Of a DNA stretch of 64,000 nt, positions 9,503 through 17,693 are shown one piece after another. The stretch spans positions 372,001 to 436,000 of the forward strand of contig NZ_FNSU01000004.1 in NCBI RefSeq assembly GCF_900105325.1, in the 5' to 3' direction. How positions within the stretch are numbered: position 1 is the first letter of the stretch; each line of letters opens with the position of its first letter. The position numbers and the translations under genes were made by a program. Under the pieces are notes generated by a model. The model saw nothing but the letters and a program-made list of their open reading frames with translations. It was not told where the DNA came from and searched no databases. Source of the stretch: Pseudomonas marginalis. Its GTDB lineage: Bacteria > Pseudomonadota > Gammaproteobacteria > Pseudomonadales > Pseudomonadaceae.

Positions 9503-10177
9503 ATGAACACTTCAGCGTATTCAACGAACCAGAAACTGCTGCATTGGGTTTCGGCTGTCATTATTGTGTGGGCGTTATTGTCGGGTTTTTTCGTGGCTGT
9601 ATTCAGCGTGCCCGCCTCGGTCAAGGCGTGGGTGGCGTTCTTCAATGTGTCGCTGACCACTGTCTATATTCCGGTGTTTGTCTTGCGGGTCTATTGTTCC
9701 TTTGCCCACGGCCTGGACTTTTCCGTCAAGCGAACACTGCAGGAATACCTGGCGTTGCTGGTTCACAAGGCCATGTACCTGGTGCTCGCCGTGGTGTTGG
9801 CGACCGGCGTGCTGATGATGGATCGCCCGATCAATATCTTTAACCTGCTCTCCATCGCCCCCCTCGACAACGACCCGGCCCGCATCGCCCTGTATACCCG
9901 TGTGCATGTGCTCTCGTGTGTGGGGTTGCTGCTGATGCTGGTCCTGCATATCGGCGCCGTAGTCATGCATGAGCGCCGAGGCAAGCGGGTGATGGCGCGG
10001 ATGTTGTTCAAGGCGCCGGTTGTTCAAGGGGCGGTCAGCGGCGGCAACTTCGCCAACTTCAACGCCACCAGCAACGCACCCATCAATAGCGCCACGATAA
10101 ACGCGCCGATGCCGTTCCATCCGCCGAAGTGCCAGAAGAATCCGCCCGCTGTCCCGGCGATGCTTGAGCCTACGTAA
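9503..10177 (+). CDS. Cytochrome b561-family membrane protein
   Basis: This is a 224-residue integral membrane protein with four predicted helices. Histidines suited to haem b ligation occur in KLLHWVSAV, HKAMYLVLAV, RVHVLSC and VLHIGAVVMH. Members of this family carry electrons from quinol or superoxide across the inner membrane; the exact partner here is unknown. I chose the ATG at 9503, preceded by TCAGG; an in-frame TTG at 9485 is less likely. The usual b561 fold ends near position 10010. The last about 50 residues are low-complexity and read antisense through the 3' end of the convergent exporter gene by 154 bases, so the C-terminus may be a recent extension. Confidence 0.8.
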   Translation: MNTSAYSTNQKLLHWVSAVIIVWALLSGFFVAVFSVPASVKAWVAFFNVSLTTVYIPVFVLRVYCSFAHGLDFSVKRTLQEYLALLVHKAMYLVLAVVLATGVLMMDRPINIFNLLSIAPLDNDPARIALYTRVHVLSCVGLLLMLVLHIGAVVMHERRGKRVMARMLFKAPVVQGAVSGGNFANFNATSNAPINSATINAPMPFHPPKCQKNPPAVPAMLEPT

Positions 10178-11292
10178 TAGCAAAACAGATACAGCGACGA
10201 CGCCTGCCCCTTGGCTTTCACCGCGCGGCGCCCGATCCAGCTGCTGGCCACCGAGTGGGCGCCAAAGAAGCCGAAGGTGAAGATCAGCATGCCCGGCACC
10301 ACCAGCCACAGTGGGGTGAACAGGGTCAGGGCCATGCCGGCGAGCATCAGCACGATGGTGGCCCAGAGCACGCGGCGGCGGCCGAGGCGGTCGGCCAGGG
10401 AGCCGATTTTCGCCGAGCTGTAGATGCCCGAGAGGTACACCAGCGACAGCAGGCCCACCACGGCCTGGCTCAGGTCATACGGGTCGGCCAGCAGGCGATA
10501 GCCGATGTAGTTGAACATCGTCACGAACGCGCCCATCAGCAGGAAGGCTTCAAGGAACAGCCACGGCAGGCCGGCATCCTTGAAATGCATGACGAAGCCG
10601 TCCACCAGGCTGCGTGGCTTGAGGCTGCTGGCGCGGAAGTTGCGCGATTCGGGGAGAATCTTCCAGAACACCGTGGCGGCAATCAACGCCAGGGCGCCGA
10701 TGATCAGCATTGCGGTGTGCCAGCTGACGAAGTCGATCAGTACGCCAATGATCAGGCGCCCGCTCATGCCCCCGATGGCATTGCCGCCGATGTACAGGCC
10801 CATGGCCAGGCCGATGTGCTGGGGGTGGATCTCTTCGCTCAGGTACGTCATCGCCACGGCAGCCAGGCCGCTCAAGGACAGGCCCACCAGCGCACGCATC
10901 AGCAAAATCCCTTCCCAGGACGGCATCAAGCCGCTGGCGATGGTCGCCAGCGCTGCGCAAAACAACGCGGCGACCATCACCGGCTTGCGGCCCAGGGTGT
11001 CGGAAATCGGCCCGGTAATCAGCAAACCCAGCGCCAGCATCGCCGTCGCCACTGAGAGGATCAGGCTGCTTTGTGCCGCATTGATGGAGAACTCGTGGGA
11101 CAGCGCCGGCATCATCGGCTGCACGCAATACAGCAGGGCGAACGTGGCGAAGCCGCCGGAGAACAGCGCCAGCACCGTGCGCATGAACATCGGCGTGCCT
11201 TTTTCGATGTACGCGTCATTGAGCTGCGCCACCACCTCATCCAGGGCGGTGGGCGGGACTTCTTGGGCGAATGGAGCGACAGCAGATTTCAC
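10024..11292 (-). CDS. ynfM: YnfM-type major facilitator superfamily exporter
   Basis: This is a 422-residue, 12-helix inner-membrane transporter. It closely resembles E. coli YnfM in stretches such as RTVLALFSGGFATFALLYCV, MTYLSEEIHPQHI, GNAIGGMSGRLI and SSWIGRRAVKAKGQASSLY. The MFS signature between helices 2 and 3 is present as GPISDTLGRKPV. I chose the GTG at 11292, which has a GAGG Shine-Dalgarno sequence and removes an unlikely 42-residue N-terminal extension. Its substrate is not known; YnfM is treated as a drug/arabinose efflux-type protein by homology only. The LysR gene diverges from it, as in E. coli ynfL-ynfM, and probably regulates it. Confidence 0.88.
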   Translation of the reverse strand: MKSAVAPFAQEVPPTALDEVVAQLNDAYIEKGTPMFMRTVLALFSGGFATFALLYCVQPMMPALSHEFSINAAQSSLILSVATAMLALGLLITGPISDTLGRKPVMVAALFCAALATIASGLMPSWEGILLMRALVGLSLSGLAAVAMTYLSEEIHPQHIGLAMGLYIGGNAIGGMSGRLIIGVLIDFVSWHTAMLIIGALALIAATVFWKILPESRNFRASSLKPRSLVDGFVMHFKDAGLPWLFLEAFLLMGAFVTMFNYIGYRLLADPYDLSQAVVGLLSLVYLSGIYSSAKIGSLADRLGRRRVLWATIVLMLAGMALTLFTPLWLVVPGMLIFTFGFFGAHSVASSWIGRRAVKAKGQASSLYLFCYYVGSSIAGTAGGFFWHFGGWNGIGAFIVALLMGALLVALKLAKLPPLTAP

Positions 11293-11416
11293 GGAGACCT
11301 CGGGGAGGAAAAGCCTGCCAGGACTGGCAATGCAAAAAAGAATATAGCTGGCTAATGATTCTTTCCAATATATTGTTCGACCCGTTTGATAGCTTTTACG
11401 ACCTAATGAGGCTGGC

Positions 11417-12325
11417 ATGGAACTACGTCACCTGCGGTACTTCATCGCTGTCGCCGAGGAGCTGCACTTTGGCCGCGCCGCGCAGGTGCTGGGGATTTCG
11501 CAACCGCCATTGAGCCAGCAGATCCAGGCGCTGGAGCAGGAGGTGGGCGCGCGCTTGTTTGAGCGTACCAATCGTCGGGTCGAGCTGAGCGAGGCCGGGC
11601 GCTTGTTCCTGCACGAGGCGCGGCTGGTGCTGGCCCAGGTCGACAAAGCGGCAGACGTGGCCCGCCGTGCGCAGTTGGGGGAACTGGGCGAATTGAAGAT
11701 TGGCTTCACCTCGTCGGCGCCGTTCAACTCCACGATTCCGCAGGCGATCTTCGCGTTTCGCCAAGCCTTCCCGGCGGTGCACCTGAACCTGCAGGAAATG
11801 AGCAGCACCGAAGTGGCCGAGTCGCTGGTGGATGAGTCGATCCAGGTTGGGCTGATGCGTCCGCTGCCGCTGCCGGACTCATTGAGTGTGATCGAGCTGA
11901 TGCGCGAACCGCTGGTTGCCGTATTAAACGCTGACCACCCCTTAGTGGAGGGCAGTGAGCGTGGCCTGTACCTTGCGCAACTGGCGGAGGAACCGTTTGT
12001 ATTTTTCCCTCGCACCTACGGCAGTGGCCTGTACGCCCAACTGCTCAACCTGGCCCGTGATGCCGGCTTCAGCCCGCACTTCGCCCAGGAAGCGGGGGAG
12101 GCGATGACCATCATCGGGTTGGTGGCGGCGGGCTTGGGCGTGTCGGTGCTGCCGGCGTCGTACCAACGGATACGCATCGATGGCGTGGTCTATCGCACCT
12201 TGCTGGATCAGGAGGCGGTGACGGCGGTATGGCTGGTGCAGCGCAAAGGCGCACAAACGCCGATGGCGAAGGCGTTTGTGGAGTTGTTGGTGGTGACCGG
12301 GCTAGCCCCAAATCTGACGCTGTGA
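11417..12325 (+). CDS. LysR-family regulator divergent to ynfM
   Basis: The 302-residue LysR-type regulator has an N-terminal winged helix-turn-helix (about residues 1-60: MELRHLRYFIAVAEELHF, then RAAQVLGISQPPLSQQIQ) and a C-terminal periplasmic-binding-like effector domain. It is the positional counterpart of E. coli YnfL. The 124-base gap to the divergent exporter start would hold both promoters and the regulator site. The inducer is unknown. Confidence 0.9.
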   Translation: MELRHLRYFIAVAEELHFGRAAQVLGISQPPLSQQIQALEQEVGARLFERTNRRVELSEAGRLFLHEARLVLAQVDKAADVARRAQLGELGELKIGFTSSAPFNSTIPQAIFAFRQAFPAVHLNLQEMSSTEVAESLVDESIQVGLMRPLPLPDSLSVIELMREPLVAVLNADHPLVEGSERGLYLAQLAEEPFVFFPRTYGSGLYAQLLNLARDAGFSPHFAQEAGEAMTIIGLVAAGLGVSVLPASYQRIRIDGVVYRTLLDQEAVTAVWLVQRKGAQTPMAKAFVELLVVTGLAPNLTL

Positions 12326-12352
12326 TCTGCCTGAAAAAACGCGGTGATCTTA

Positions 12353-12417
12353 ATGGGGCTGCTACGCAGCCCAACGCTGGCGGTGCGACGATTCGACAAG
12401 CCCGCTCGCCACAGAGG
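12353..12417. repeat. REP remnant between the LysR gene and the APE cluster end
   Basis: GGGGCTGCTACGCAGCCC at 12354 onward is followed by CAAGCCCGCTCGCCACAG ending at about 12417. The second piece is the same half-element found in the REP cluster at 25601-25822. It lies between convergent genes and may act as a transcript end for both. Confidence 0.7.
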
Positions 12418-12435
12418 TTGTGCCCGGCCTTGGTT

Positions 12436-12882
12436 TTACTTCGACGTTCCCGTCTGCTCAAACAACTGCGCTGCCGACCCTGCCTCACCACTCACGCCAT
12501 TGCTGCGCAATCCCGCCATGATGTCGCTGTCCAGGTTGTTCACCCAACGGTTGTAGTTGCGATGGATCTTGCCGTCCTTGTAGCCCAGTTGGCGGCTGTC
12601 GCGGTAGGTGATGGCGTAGCTGCTGCGGGTGTAGCGGATGTCGATGGCCGCATAGTACTGGTTGCGCACGGTGATCTCGGCCTGCACCAGCTGCGGGCTC
12701 AGGCGTTGCACCGTCCATTCGCGTTTTTGCAGGGCATTGACGATCACCGTTTTCATTTTCTCTTCACTGACCTGAGCGTCGGCCGGCAGGTCGTGCTGGG
12801 TGTTGAGGATCGGTTTGCTGGTACAGCCGGCGGTGGTCAGCAGGGCCAGGGTGATCAGCGTAGCGCGTAGCAAGGAAGACAT
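12436..12882 (-). CDS. Small lipoprotein at the end of the APE operon
   Basis: The 148-residue protein has a lipoprotein signal: hydrophobic stretch LLRATLITLALLTTAG then Cys20, with Thr at -3, so the lipobox is slightly atypical. The mature part includes YYAAIDIRYTRSSYAITY and a C-terminal stretch mentioning no known catalytic motif. It starts 25 bases after the stop of the last ketosynthase gene on the same strand, so it probably belongs to the APE transcript. No function can be assigned; a role in the envelope handling of the pigment is only a guess from location. Confidence 0.75.
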   Translation of the reverse strand: MSSLLRATLITLALLTTAGCTSKPILNTQHDLPADAQVSEEKMKTVIVNALQKREWTVQRLSPQLVQAEITVRNQYYAAIDIRYTRSSYAITYRDSRQLGYKDGKIHRNYNRWVNNLDSDIMAGLRSNGVSGEAGSAAQLFEQTGTSK

Positions 12883-12907
12883 TCCGTATTCTCCAATCGA
12901 TTAAAAG

Positions 12908-14134
12908 TCAGGACCAGCGGCGGAAGATCAGCGACGTATTGACGCCGCCAAAGGCAAAGTTGTTGTTCATCACGTAGTCGTGGTGCATCTCGCGAAATTC
13001 ACCCTGCAGGTAATCCAGCTCGCCGCAGTGCGGGTCGACGGAGTCCAGGTTGAAGGTGTGCACGTATTGGTCGCGGTTCATCATCTCGATGCTGAACCAC
13101 GATTCCAGCGCACCGCAGGCGCCCAAGGTGTGGCCGAGGAAGCTTTTCTGCGAGCTGATGGGCATGCGGCTGCCGAACAGGCTGCTGGTGGCCTGGGTCT
13201 CGGCGATGTCGCCCTGGTCGGTGGCGGTGCCGTGGCCGTTGACGTAGCCGATGGCGGCAGGCTCCAGGCCCGCATCTTCCAGGGCCAGCTCCATGGCGCG
13301 GCGCATGGTTTTCTGTTCCGGGCGCGTGGTGTGCTGGCCGTCGGCATTGCTGCCGAAGCCGACGATCTCGGCATGGATATGCGCACCCCGCGCCAGTGCG
13401 TGTTCCAGTTCTTCGAGCACCAGCATGCCGCCGCCTTCGCCGATCACCAGGCCGTCGCGGCCGCTGTCGTAGGGACGTGGGCTGGTCTGCGGCGCATCGT
13501 TCTTCAGGCTGGTGGCATACAGCGCGTCGAACACCATGGCTTCGGTGGGGCACAGCTCCTCGGCGCCGCCGGCGAGCATCAACGGCAGGCGGCCGAACTT
13601 GATCGCTTCATAGGCATAGCCGATGCCCTGGCTGCCGCTGGTGCACGCGCTGGACGTGGGGATCAGCCGCCCGGTGAGGCCAAAGAAGATGCTGATATTC
13701 GCCGCCGTGGTGTGGGGCATCATGCGCACGTAGGAGTTGGCGTTCAGCCCCTCGGCCACCGAGTTCAGCAACATATTGCCGAAGGCCTTGATCTCATCGG
13801 TACTGCCGGTGGACGAGCCACAGGCCACGCCCATGCGCCCGTCCTTGATCGACTCGTCACCGAGCAAGCCCGCGTCCTGCAACGCCTGTTCCGCGGCCCA
13901 CACCGCCAGGCGCGAGACGCGGCCCATGCTGCGCAGCTGCTTGCGCGTCCAATGGGCGGGCACGACGAAATCATCGACCGGCCCGGCCAGGCGCGTGTTC
14001 AATTCGGTAAAACGCTCCCACTCGTCCATGCGTCGGATGCCGCTGCGGTTGGCGCGGAAGTTGGCGGCGATGGTGTCCCAGTCGCTGCCCAGGGAGGTCA
14101 CGCCGGCCATGCCGGTGACGACGACGCGTTTCAT
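12908..14134 (-). CDS. apeR: Beta-ketoacyl-ACP synthase (ApeR-like)
   Basis: This 408-residue FabF-type ketosynthase has the catalytic triad Cys164 (in SSACTSGSQ), His301 (in NGHGTATDQGD) and His335 (in LGHTLGACG). It is expected to condense malonyl-ACP with the growing acyl chain in aryl polyene synthesis. It is the last of the KS-DH-KR-KS set, the order of apeO-apeP-apeQ-apeR in known clusters. I chose the ATG at 14134, whose A is also the last base of the preceding stop (TGATG), pointing to translational coupling; a GTG two codons upstream is possible. Confidence 0.88.
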   Translation of the reverse strand: MKRVVVTGMAGVTSLGSDWDTIAANFRANRSGIRRMDEWERFTELNTRLAGPVDDFVVPAHWTRKQLRSMGRVSRLAVWAAEQALQDAGLLGDESIKDGRMGVACGSSTGSTDEIKAFGNMLLNSVAEGLNANSYVRMMPHTTAANISIFFGLTGRLIPTSSACTSGSQGIGYAYEAIKFGRLPLMLAGGAEELCPTEAMVFDALYATSLKNDAPQTSPRPYDSGRDGLVIGEGGGMLVLEELEHALARGAHIHAEIVGFGSNADGQHTTRPEQKTMRRAMELALEDAGLEPAAIGYVNGHGTATDQGDIAETQATSSLFGSRMPISSQKSFLGHTLGACGALESWFSIEMMNRDQYVHTFNLDSVDPHCGELDYLQGEFREMHHDYVMNNNFAFGGVNTSLIFRRWS

Positions 14135-14862
14135 CAGCACAGGCCTCCATTCACGGCCAGGACCTGGCGCGTGATATAGCCGGCTTCGGCCGACATGAGG
14201 AAATTCACTGCACCGGCGACTTCTTCCGGGGTGCCCATGCGTTGCGCCGGGATCATCTTCATCAGCTCTTCCACCGGTACGTTTTCATCCAGCATGGCGG
14301 TGTCGATCAGGCCGGGGGCGACGCAGTTGACGGTGATCCTGCGCTTGCCCAGTTCGATGGCGAGGGCCTTGGCCGCACCGATCAGGCCGGCCTTGGAGGC
14401 GCTGTAGTTGACCTGGCCACGGTTGCCGATCAACCCGGAGACCGAGGTGATGCACACGATACGCCCGGCTGCGCGACGACGAATCATCGGCATCATCACC
14501 GGGTGCAGCACGTTGTAGAAACCATCCAGGTTGGTGCGCATCACCACGTCCCAATCGTCTTCGGACAGGGCCGGGAAGGCGCCGTCGCGGGTCAGGCCGG
14601 CGTTGAGCACCACGCCGTAATAAGCACCGTGTTGCTCAACATCGGCTTCAAGGATCTGCTTGCACGCGGCGCGGTCCGCCACATCGAATTGCAGCACCCG
14701 CGCCTGGCGGCCCAGGGCCTCGATCTCGACCTGTACCGCGCAGGCTTCGGCCCGACCGCTGCGGCAATGCAGCACGATGTCATGCCCGGCCTGGGCCAGG
14801 CGCAGGGCAATGGCGCGGCCGATGCCACGGCTGGAGCCGGTGACCAGTACGGGTTCAGTCAT
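14134..14862 (-). CDS. apeQ: 3-oxoacyl-ACP reductase (ApeQ-like)
   Basis: The 242-residue short-chain dehydrogenase has the NADPH motif TGSSRGIG at residues 8-15 and the active-site set Asn112, Ser140, Tyr153 and Lys157 (in NYSASKAG). It should reduce the 3-keto group made by the ketosynthases, the first reductive step in each polyene extension cycle. It overlaps the upstream dehydratase gene by 4 bases (14859-14862) and the downstream ketosynthase gene by one base. Confidence 0.9.
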   Translation of the reverse strand: MTEPVLVTGSSRGIGRAIALRLAQAGHDIVLHCRSGRAEACAVQVEIEALGRQARVLQFDVADRAACKQILEADVEQHGAYYGVVLNAGLTRDGAFPALSEDDWDVVMRTNLDGFYNVLHPVMMPMIRRRAAGRIVCITSVSGLIGNRGQVNYSASKAGLIGAAKALAIELGKRRITVNCVAPGLIDTAMLDENVPVEELMKMIPAQRMGTPEEVAGAVNFLMSAEAGYITRQVLAVNGGLC

Positions 14863-15320
14863 GGCGTTTCGTCCTTCGATTCATCTAAATAGTTGGCCGC
14901 CTGGGGCGGTCGAAATACATTCAAGCGGGCGCTGGCCTGGATACCGCTACCGGTGAGGTGGCATTCGAACACACCCATGCCGTTGTCGTCTTCCAGGGAA
15001 CGCAGGCCGTGGATGTTCAACTCGGCGCCGGCCGGGAAGTGTTCCACGTTGCACTCGAACTTGCGTGTGCCGAGCAGGAAGCCCAGTTCCACCGCTTCAC
15101 CCTTTTGACGGGCGCGGCAGCCGGCGTAGGCGGCGACGCTCTGCGCCATCAACTCGACGCCGACCCAGGCCGGCAGGCTGCCGTCAGGGCGGTTGAACAG
15201 GCCGCCGGGCTTGACGGTGAGGCGGGTGTGAATCTGCTCTTCATCGAACGACAGTACCTGGTCGATCAGGATCATGTCGCCCGCGTGGGGCAGCAGTTCG
15301 GCGAGTGGCCAATCGGTCAT
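14859..15320 (-). CDS. apeP: ApeP-like 3-hydroxyacyl-ACP dehydratase
   Basis: The 153-residue hotdog-fold protein starts LAELLPHAGDMILIDQV, with the catalytic-type His12, and has WVGVELMAQSVAAYAG in the central helix, carrying the acidic residue. In aryl polyene synthesis this enzyme removes water from the 3-hydroxyacyl-ACP to give the conjugated double bond. A longer open frame extends upstream but lies over the ketosynthase gene; the ATG at 15320 overlaps the upstream stop by 4 bases and gives the family length. Confidence 0.87.
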   Translation of the reverse strand: MTDWPLAELLPHAGDMILIDQVLSFDEEQIHTRLTVKPGGLFNRPDGSLPAWVGVELMAQSVAAYAGCRARQKGEAVELGFLLGTRKFECNVEHFPAGAELNIHGLRSLEDDNGMGVFECHLTGSGIQASARLNVFRPPQAANYLDESKDETP

Positions 15321-16483
15321 GGGGCCTCTCCGATTATCAGGCTGACATTGTTGCCGCCGAAGGCAAACGAGTTGCTCATCAGTCGGGGTTTTTCCAAGGT
15401 GTCCCCCGCCTGCGCCCATTGCAGGGCGGGCAGCGCGGGGTCGGCCTGACCGTCCCACACATGGGGCGGCACCCGGCCGTGGGCCAGGCTCAGCCAGCAG
15501 AACGCGGCTTCCAGCGCGCCGGCCGCGCCCAGGGTGTGGCCGCTCATGGGTTTGGTCGACGAGCAGGCCACGCCGTCGGGGAACAGGCTGGCGACGGCCA
15601 GGCTTTCCATGGCGTCGTTGTGTTGGGTGGCGGTGCCGTGCAGGTTCAGGTAGCCGATCTGCCCGGGCTGCACTTTTGCGCTGGCCAGGGCCTTGCGCAT
15701 CGCCTGCAACGCGCCTTTGCCGGTGGGTTCCGGCGCGGAAATATGGTGCGCATCGCAACTCGCACCGCTGCCGAGCAGGGCGATCGCCGCAGGCGTTTTA
15801 GTCATCAGGAACAGCACCGCCGCTTCGCCGATATTGATGCCGTTGCGGTTCACCGAAAACGGGTTGCAGCGTTCGTTGGACACCGCTTCCAACGCGCCGA
15901 ACCCATTGAGGGTCAGCTTGCACAGGCTGTCGACGCCGCCGCAGAGCACCGCGTCGCACACTCCCAGGTCGAGCAGGCGTTGTGCGCTCATCAAGGCCCG
16001 GGCGCTGGAGGTGCAGGCGGTGGAAATCACATAGGCCGGGCCGCTCAGTTGCAGCCAGTCGGCGAGAAAATTCGCCGGGGCGCTGAGTTCCTGTTGCTGG
16101 TAGTCATAGTCGCTGGGGAAGTGCTGATCGCGCAGGTACTGGGCGATACCGCGGCTGGCTTCGTCGATGCCCGAGGTGCTGGTGCCGAGCACCACCCCGA
16201 CCCGCGAGGCGCCATAGCGGTGGATCGCCTGGCGAATCTCGCCCTCGATCTGCAGCGCCGCCTCCAGCAGCAGTTGGTTATTGCGGCTGCTTTGCTGGCC
16301 GAGTTCCGTCGGAATGGTCGCCAGCTCGCCGTGCACACTGCCTACCGGCAGCGTGCGCTCCGGCACCCAGCCGCTTTCGGCACGCATCCCCGAGCAGTCG
16401 CCGGCAAACAGGCTGCGACTGACGGCGGCCTGGCCACGGCCGAGGGCGCAAATCACGCCGAGGGCATTGAGGTAGGCGCTCAT
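15317..16483 (-). CDS. apeO: Beta-ketoacyl-ACP synthase (ApeO-like)
   Basis: The 388-residue ketosynthase has Cys157 in STACTSSA, His282 in LHGTATQHND and His316 in SGHTLGAAG, so it should be catalytically active. In APE systems the main ketosynthase works as a pair with a chain-length-factor-like protein, which here would be the first gene of the array (29337-30056). The ATG at 16483 overlaps the upstream lipoprotein stop in ATGA form. A longer frame upstream to 16576 lies over the preceding gene and is not used. Confidence 0.88.
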   Translation of the reverse strand: MSAYLNALGVICALGRGQAAVSRSLFAGDCSGMRAESGWVPERTLPVGSVHGELATIPTELGQQSSRNNQLLLEAALQIEGEIRQAIHRYGASRVGVVLGTSTSGIDEASRGIAQYLRDQHFPSDYDYQQQELSAPANFLADWLQLSGPAYVISTACTSSARALMSAQRLLDLGVCDAVLCGGVDSLCKLTLNGFGALEAVSNERCNPFSVNRNGINIGEAAVLFLMTKTPAAIALLGSGASCDAHHISAPEPTGKGALQAMRKALASAKVQPGQIGYLNLHGTATQHNDAMESLAVASLFPDGVACSSTKPMSGHTLGAAGALEAAFCWLSLAHGRVPPHVWDGQADPALPALQWAQAGDTLEKPRLMSNSFAFGGNNVSLIIGEAP

Positions 16484-16962
16484 CGGGCGGCACCGAGCGG
16501 CGTGATGCGGTAGCTCAAGGGCTGGCCGCTCATGTTCACACTGAAGACTTCTGACGATTGGTAGACGATCTGCCAATGGCCCGGCAGGGTGCGCGTGAGG
16601 TCCATCGCCTGGGCGCCAGGGTAGAGAGCGCGCACGTCATCGGCCGAGGCCAAGGCAAACAACAGTGCGGCAAACAGCTCGCGTGCCTGGGGATTGGGCG
16701 GCAGCAGACCGTCGGCCTGCCACTGGCCATCGATCAGTTTTTGCCGGGCCTGGGGAATGCCCAGGGGGTCCATCATCGACCAGCGGATTGCGCTGCCTTC
16801 GCGTTGGATCACCAGCAGCCAGTCCTGGCTCTGGCCGTCTGCCAGGCGCTGCACATGCAGCTGTAGCGGCAAGGCCAAGGCCGGGGTTTTTTCAGGCAGC
16901 GGCGGCTGGCTGGCGCAGGCGCTCAGCAGCAACAGGCAACCGATCAATAGGCTGCGCATCAT
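16480..16962 (-). CDS. DUF3261-type lipoprotein
   Basis: The 160-residue precursor has a clear lipoprotein signal, SLLIGCLLLLSAC, with the modified Cys at residue 16. The mature domain (QLHVQRLADGQSQDWLLVI and a C-terminal YQSSEVFSVNMSGQPLSY) resembles the DUF3261 lipoproteins found in APE clusters. It probably sits in the outer membrane and takes part in pigment transfer there, together with the LolA-like protein; this is inference from location. Two ATG codons in tandem (16962, 16959) overlap the methyltransferase stop. Confidence 0.8.
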   Translation of the reverse strand: MMRSLLIGCLLLLSACASQPPLPEKTPALALPLQLHVQRLADGQSQDWLLVIQREGSAIRWSMMDPLGIPQARQKLIDGQWQADGLLPPNPQARELFAALLFALASADDVRALYPGAQAMDLTRTLPGHWQIVYQSSEVFSVNMSGQPLSYRITPLGAAR

Positions 16963-17693
16963 GGTGCGGCGCTCGCCAGGGGTTTGCGCGCCACGCAGTT
17001 GACCAGGGTTTCCTCACGCTGGCCCACCGGCGGCGGGTTACGCAGGCCCCAGCGCTCCAGCAGGCCGAAGTCGCGGGAACGGCTCCACCACAGGTAGGGG
17101 TACGAAACGTTCTGCGGGTCGAACTCAAAGCCCTGCTCGCGGAGCATCTGCAGGTACTCTTCGGCGCTTTTCTGCACATGCATGGGATGGCGGAACAGCC
17201 AGCGAATGACCCAGGTGTCGATATAGGCTTCGGTGGATTCGGCAAACAGCAAGTAACCGCCCGGCTTGAGCACCCGGTAGAACTCCTTGAGTGCGCGATG
17301 CTGTTCAACCAAGTGATGGAAGGTCTGGTGGCAGAACAGGATGTCGACGCTGGCGTCCGGCACATCGAGGGTGGCGCAGTCACTGCCGATCAATTCGATG
17401 GCCAAGCCCTGGCGCGCGGCTTCGGCCTTGCTCAGTTCCAGGCTGTGGGGGTCGGCATCCAGGCCGATCAGGCGCGCGGGGGCAAACGCCTGCTGCAAGT
17501 ACTGGAATGACTTGCCCTGGCCGCAACCGGCGTCCAGCAGCACCGGCGCCTCGGGCAACGGGTCGGTGAACAGGCTGCGCAGGTCGTTGATTGCCACGCG
17601 CAATACATGGTGCTGCCAGGTATGGCTGCGCAGGAACCAGAAGCCGAAGCGGGTTTCTTCGACGTAGTTTTTACTCAGGTATTGAGACGTCAT
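16959..17693 (-). CDS. SAM-dependent methyltransferase of the APE cluster
   Basis: The 244-residue class I methyltransferase has motif I as VLLDAGCGQGKSF at residues 51-63, an acidic residue in GLDADPHSLELS that should hold the SAM ribose, and the later motif in DILFCHQTFHHL. In characterised aryl polyenes the aryl head carries a methyl group, so methylation of the aromatic ring or its hydroxyl is the likely job; the site is not shown by the sequence. It overlaps the flavoprotein gene by 4 bases and the lipoprotein gene by 1-4 bases. Confidence 0.85.
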   Translation of the reverse strand: MTSQYLSKNYVEETRFGFWFLRSHTWQHHVLRVAINDLRSLFTDPLPEAPVLLDAGCGQGKSFQYLQQAFAPARLIGLDADPHSLELSKAEAARQGLAIELIGSDCATLDVPDASVDILFCHQTFHHLVEQHRALKEFYRVLKPGGYLLFAESTEAYIDTWVIRWLFRHPMHVQKSAEEYLQMLREQGFEFDPQNVSYPYLWWSRSRDFGLLERWGLRNPPPVGQREETLVNCVARKPLASAAP

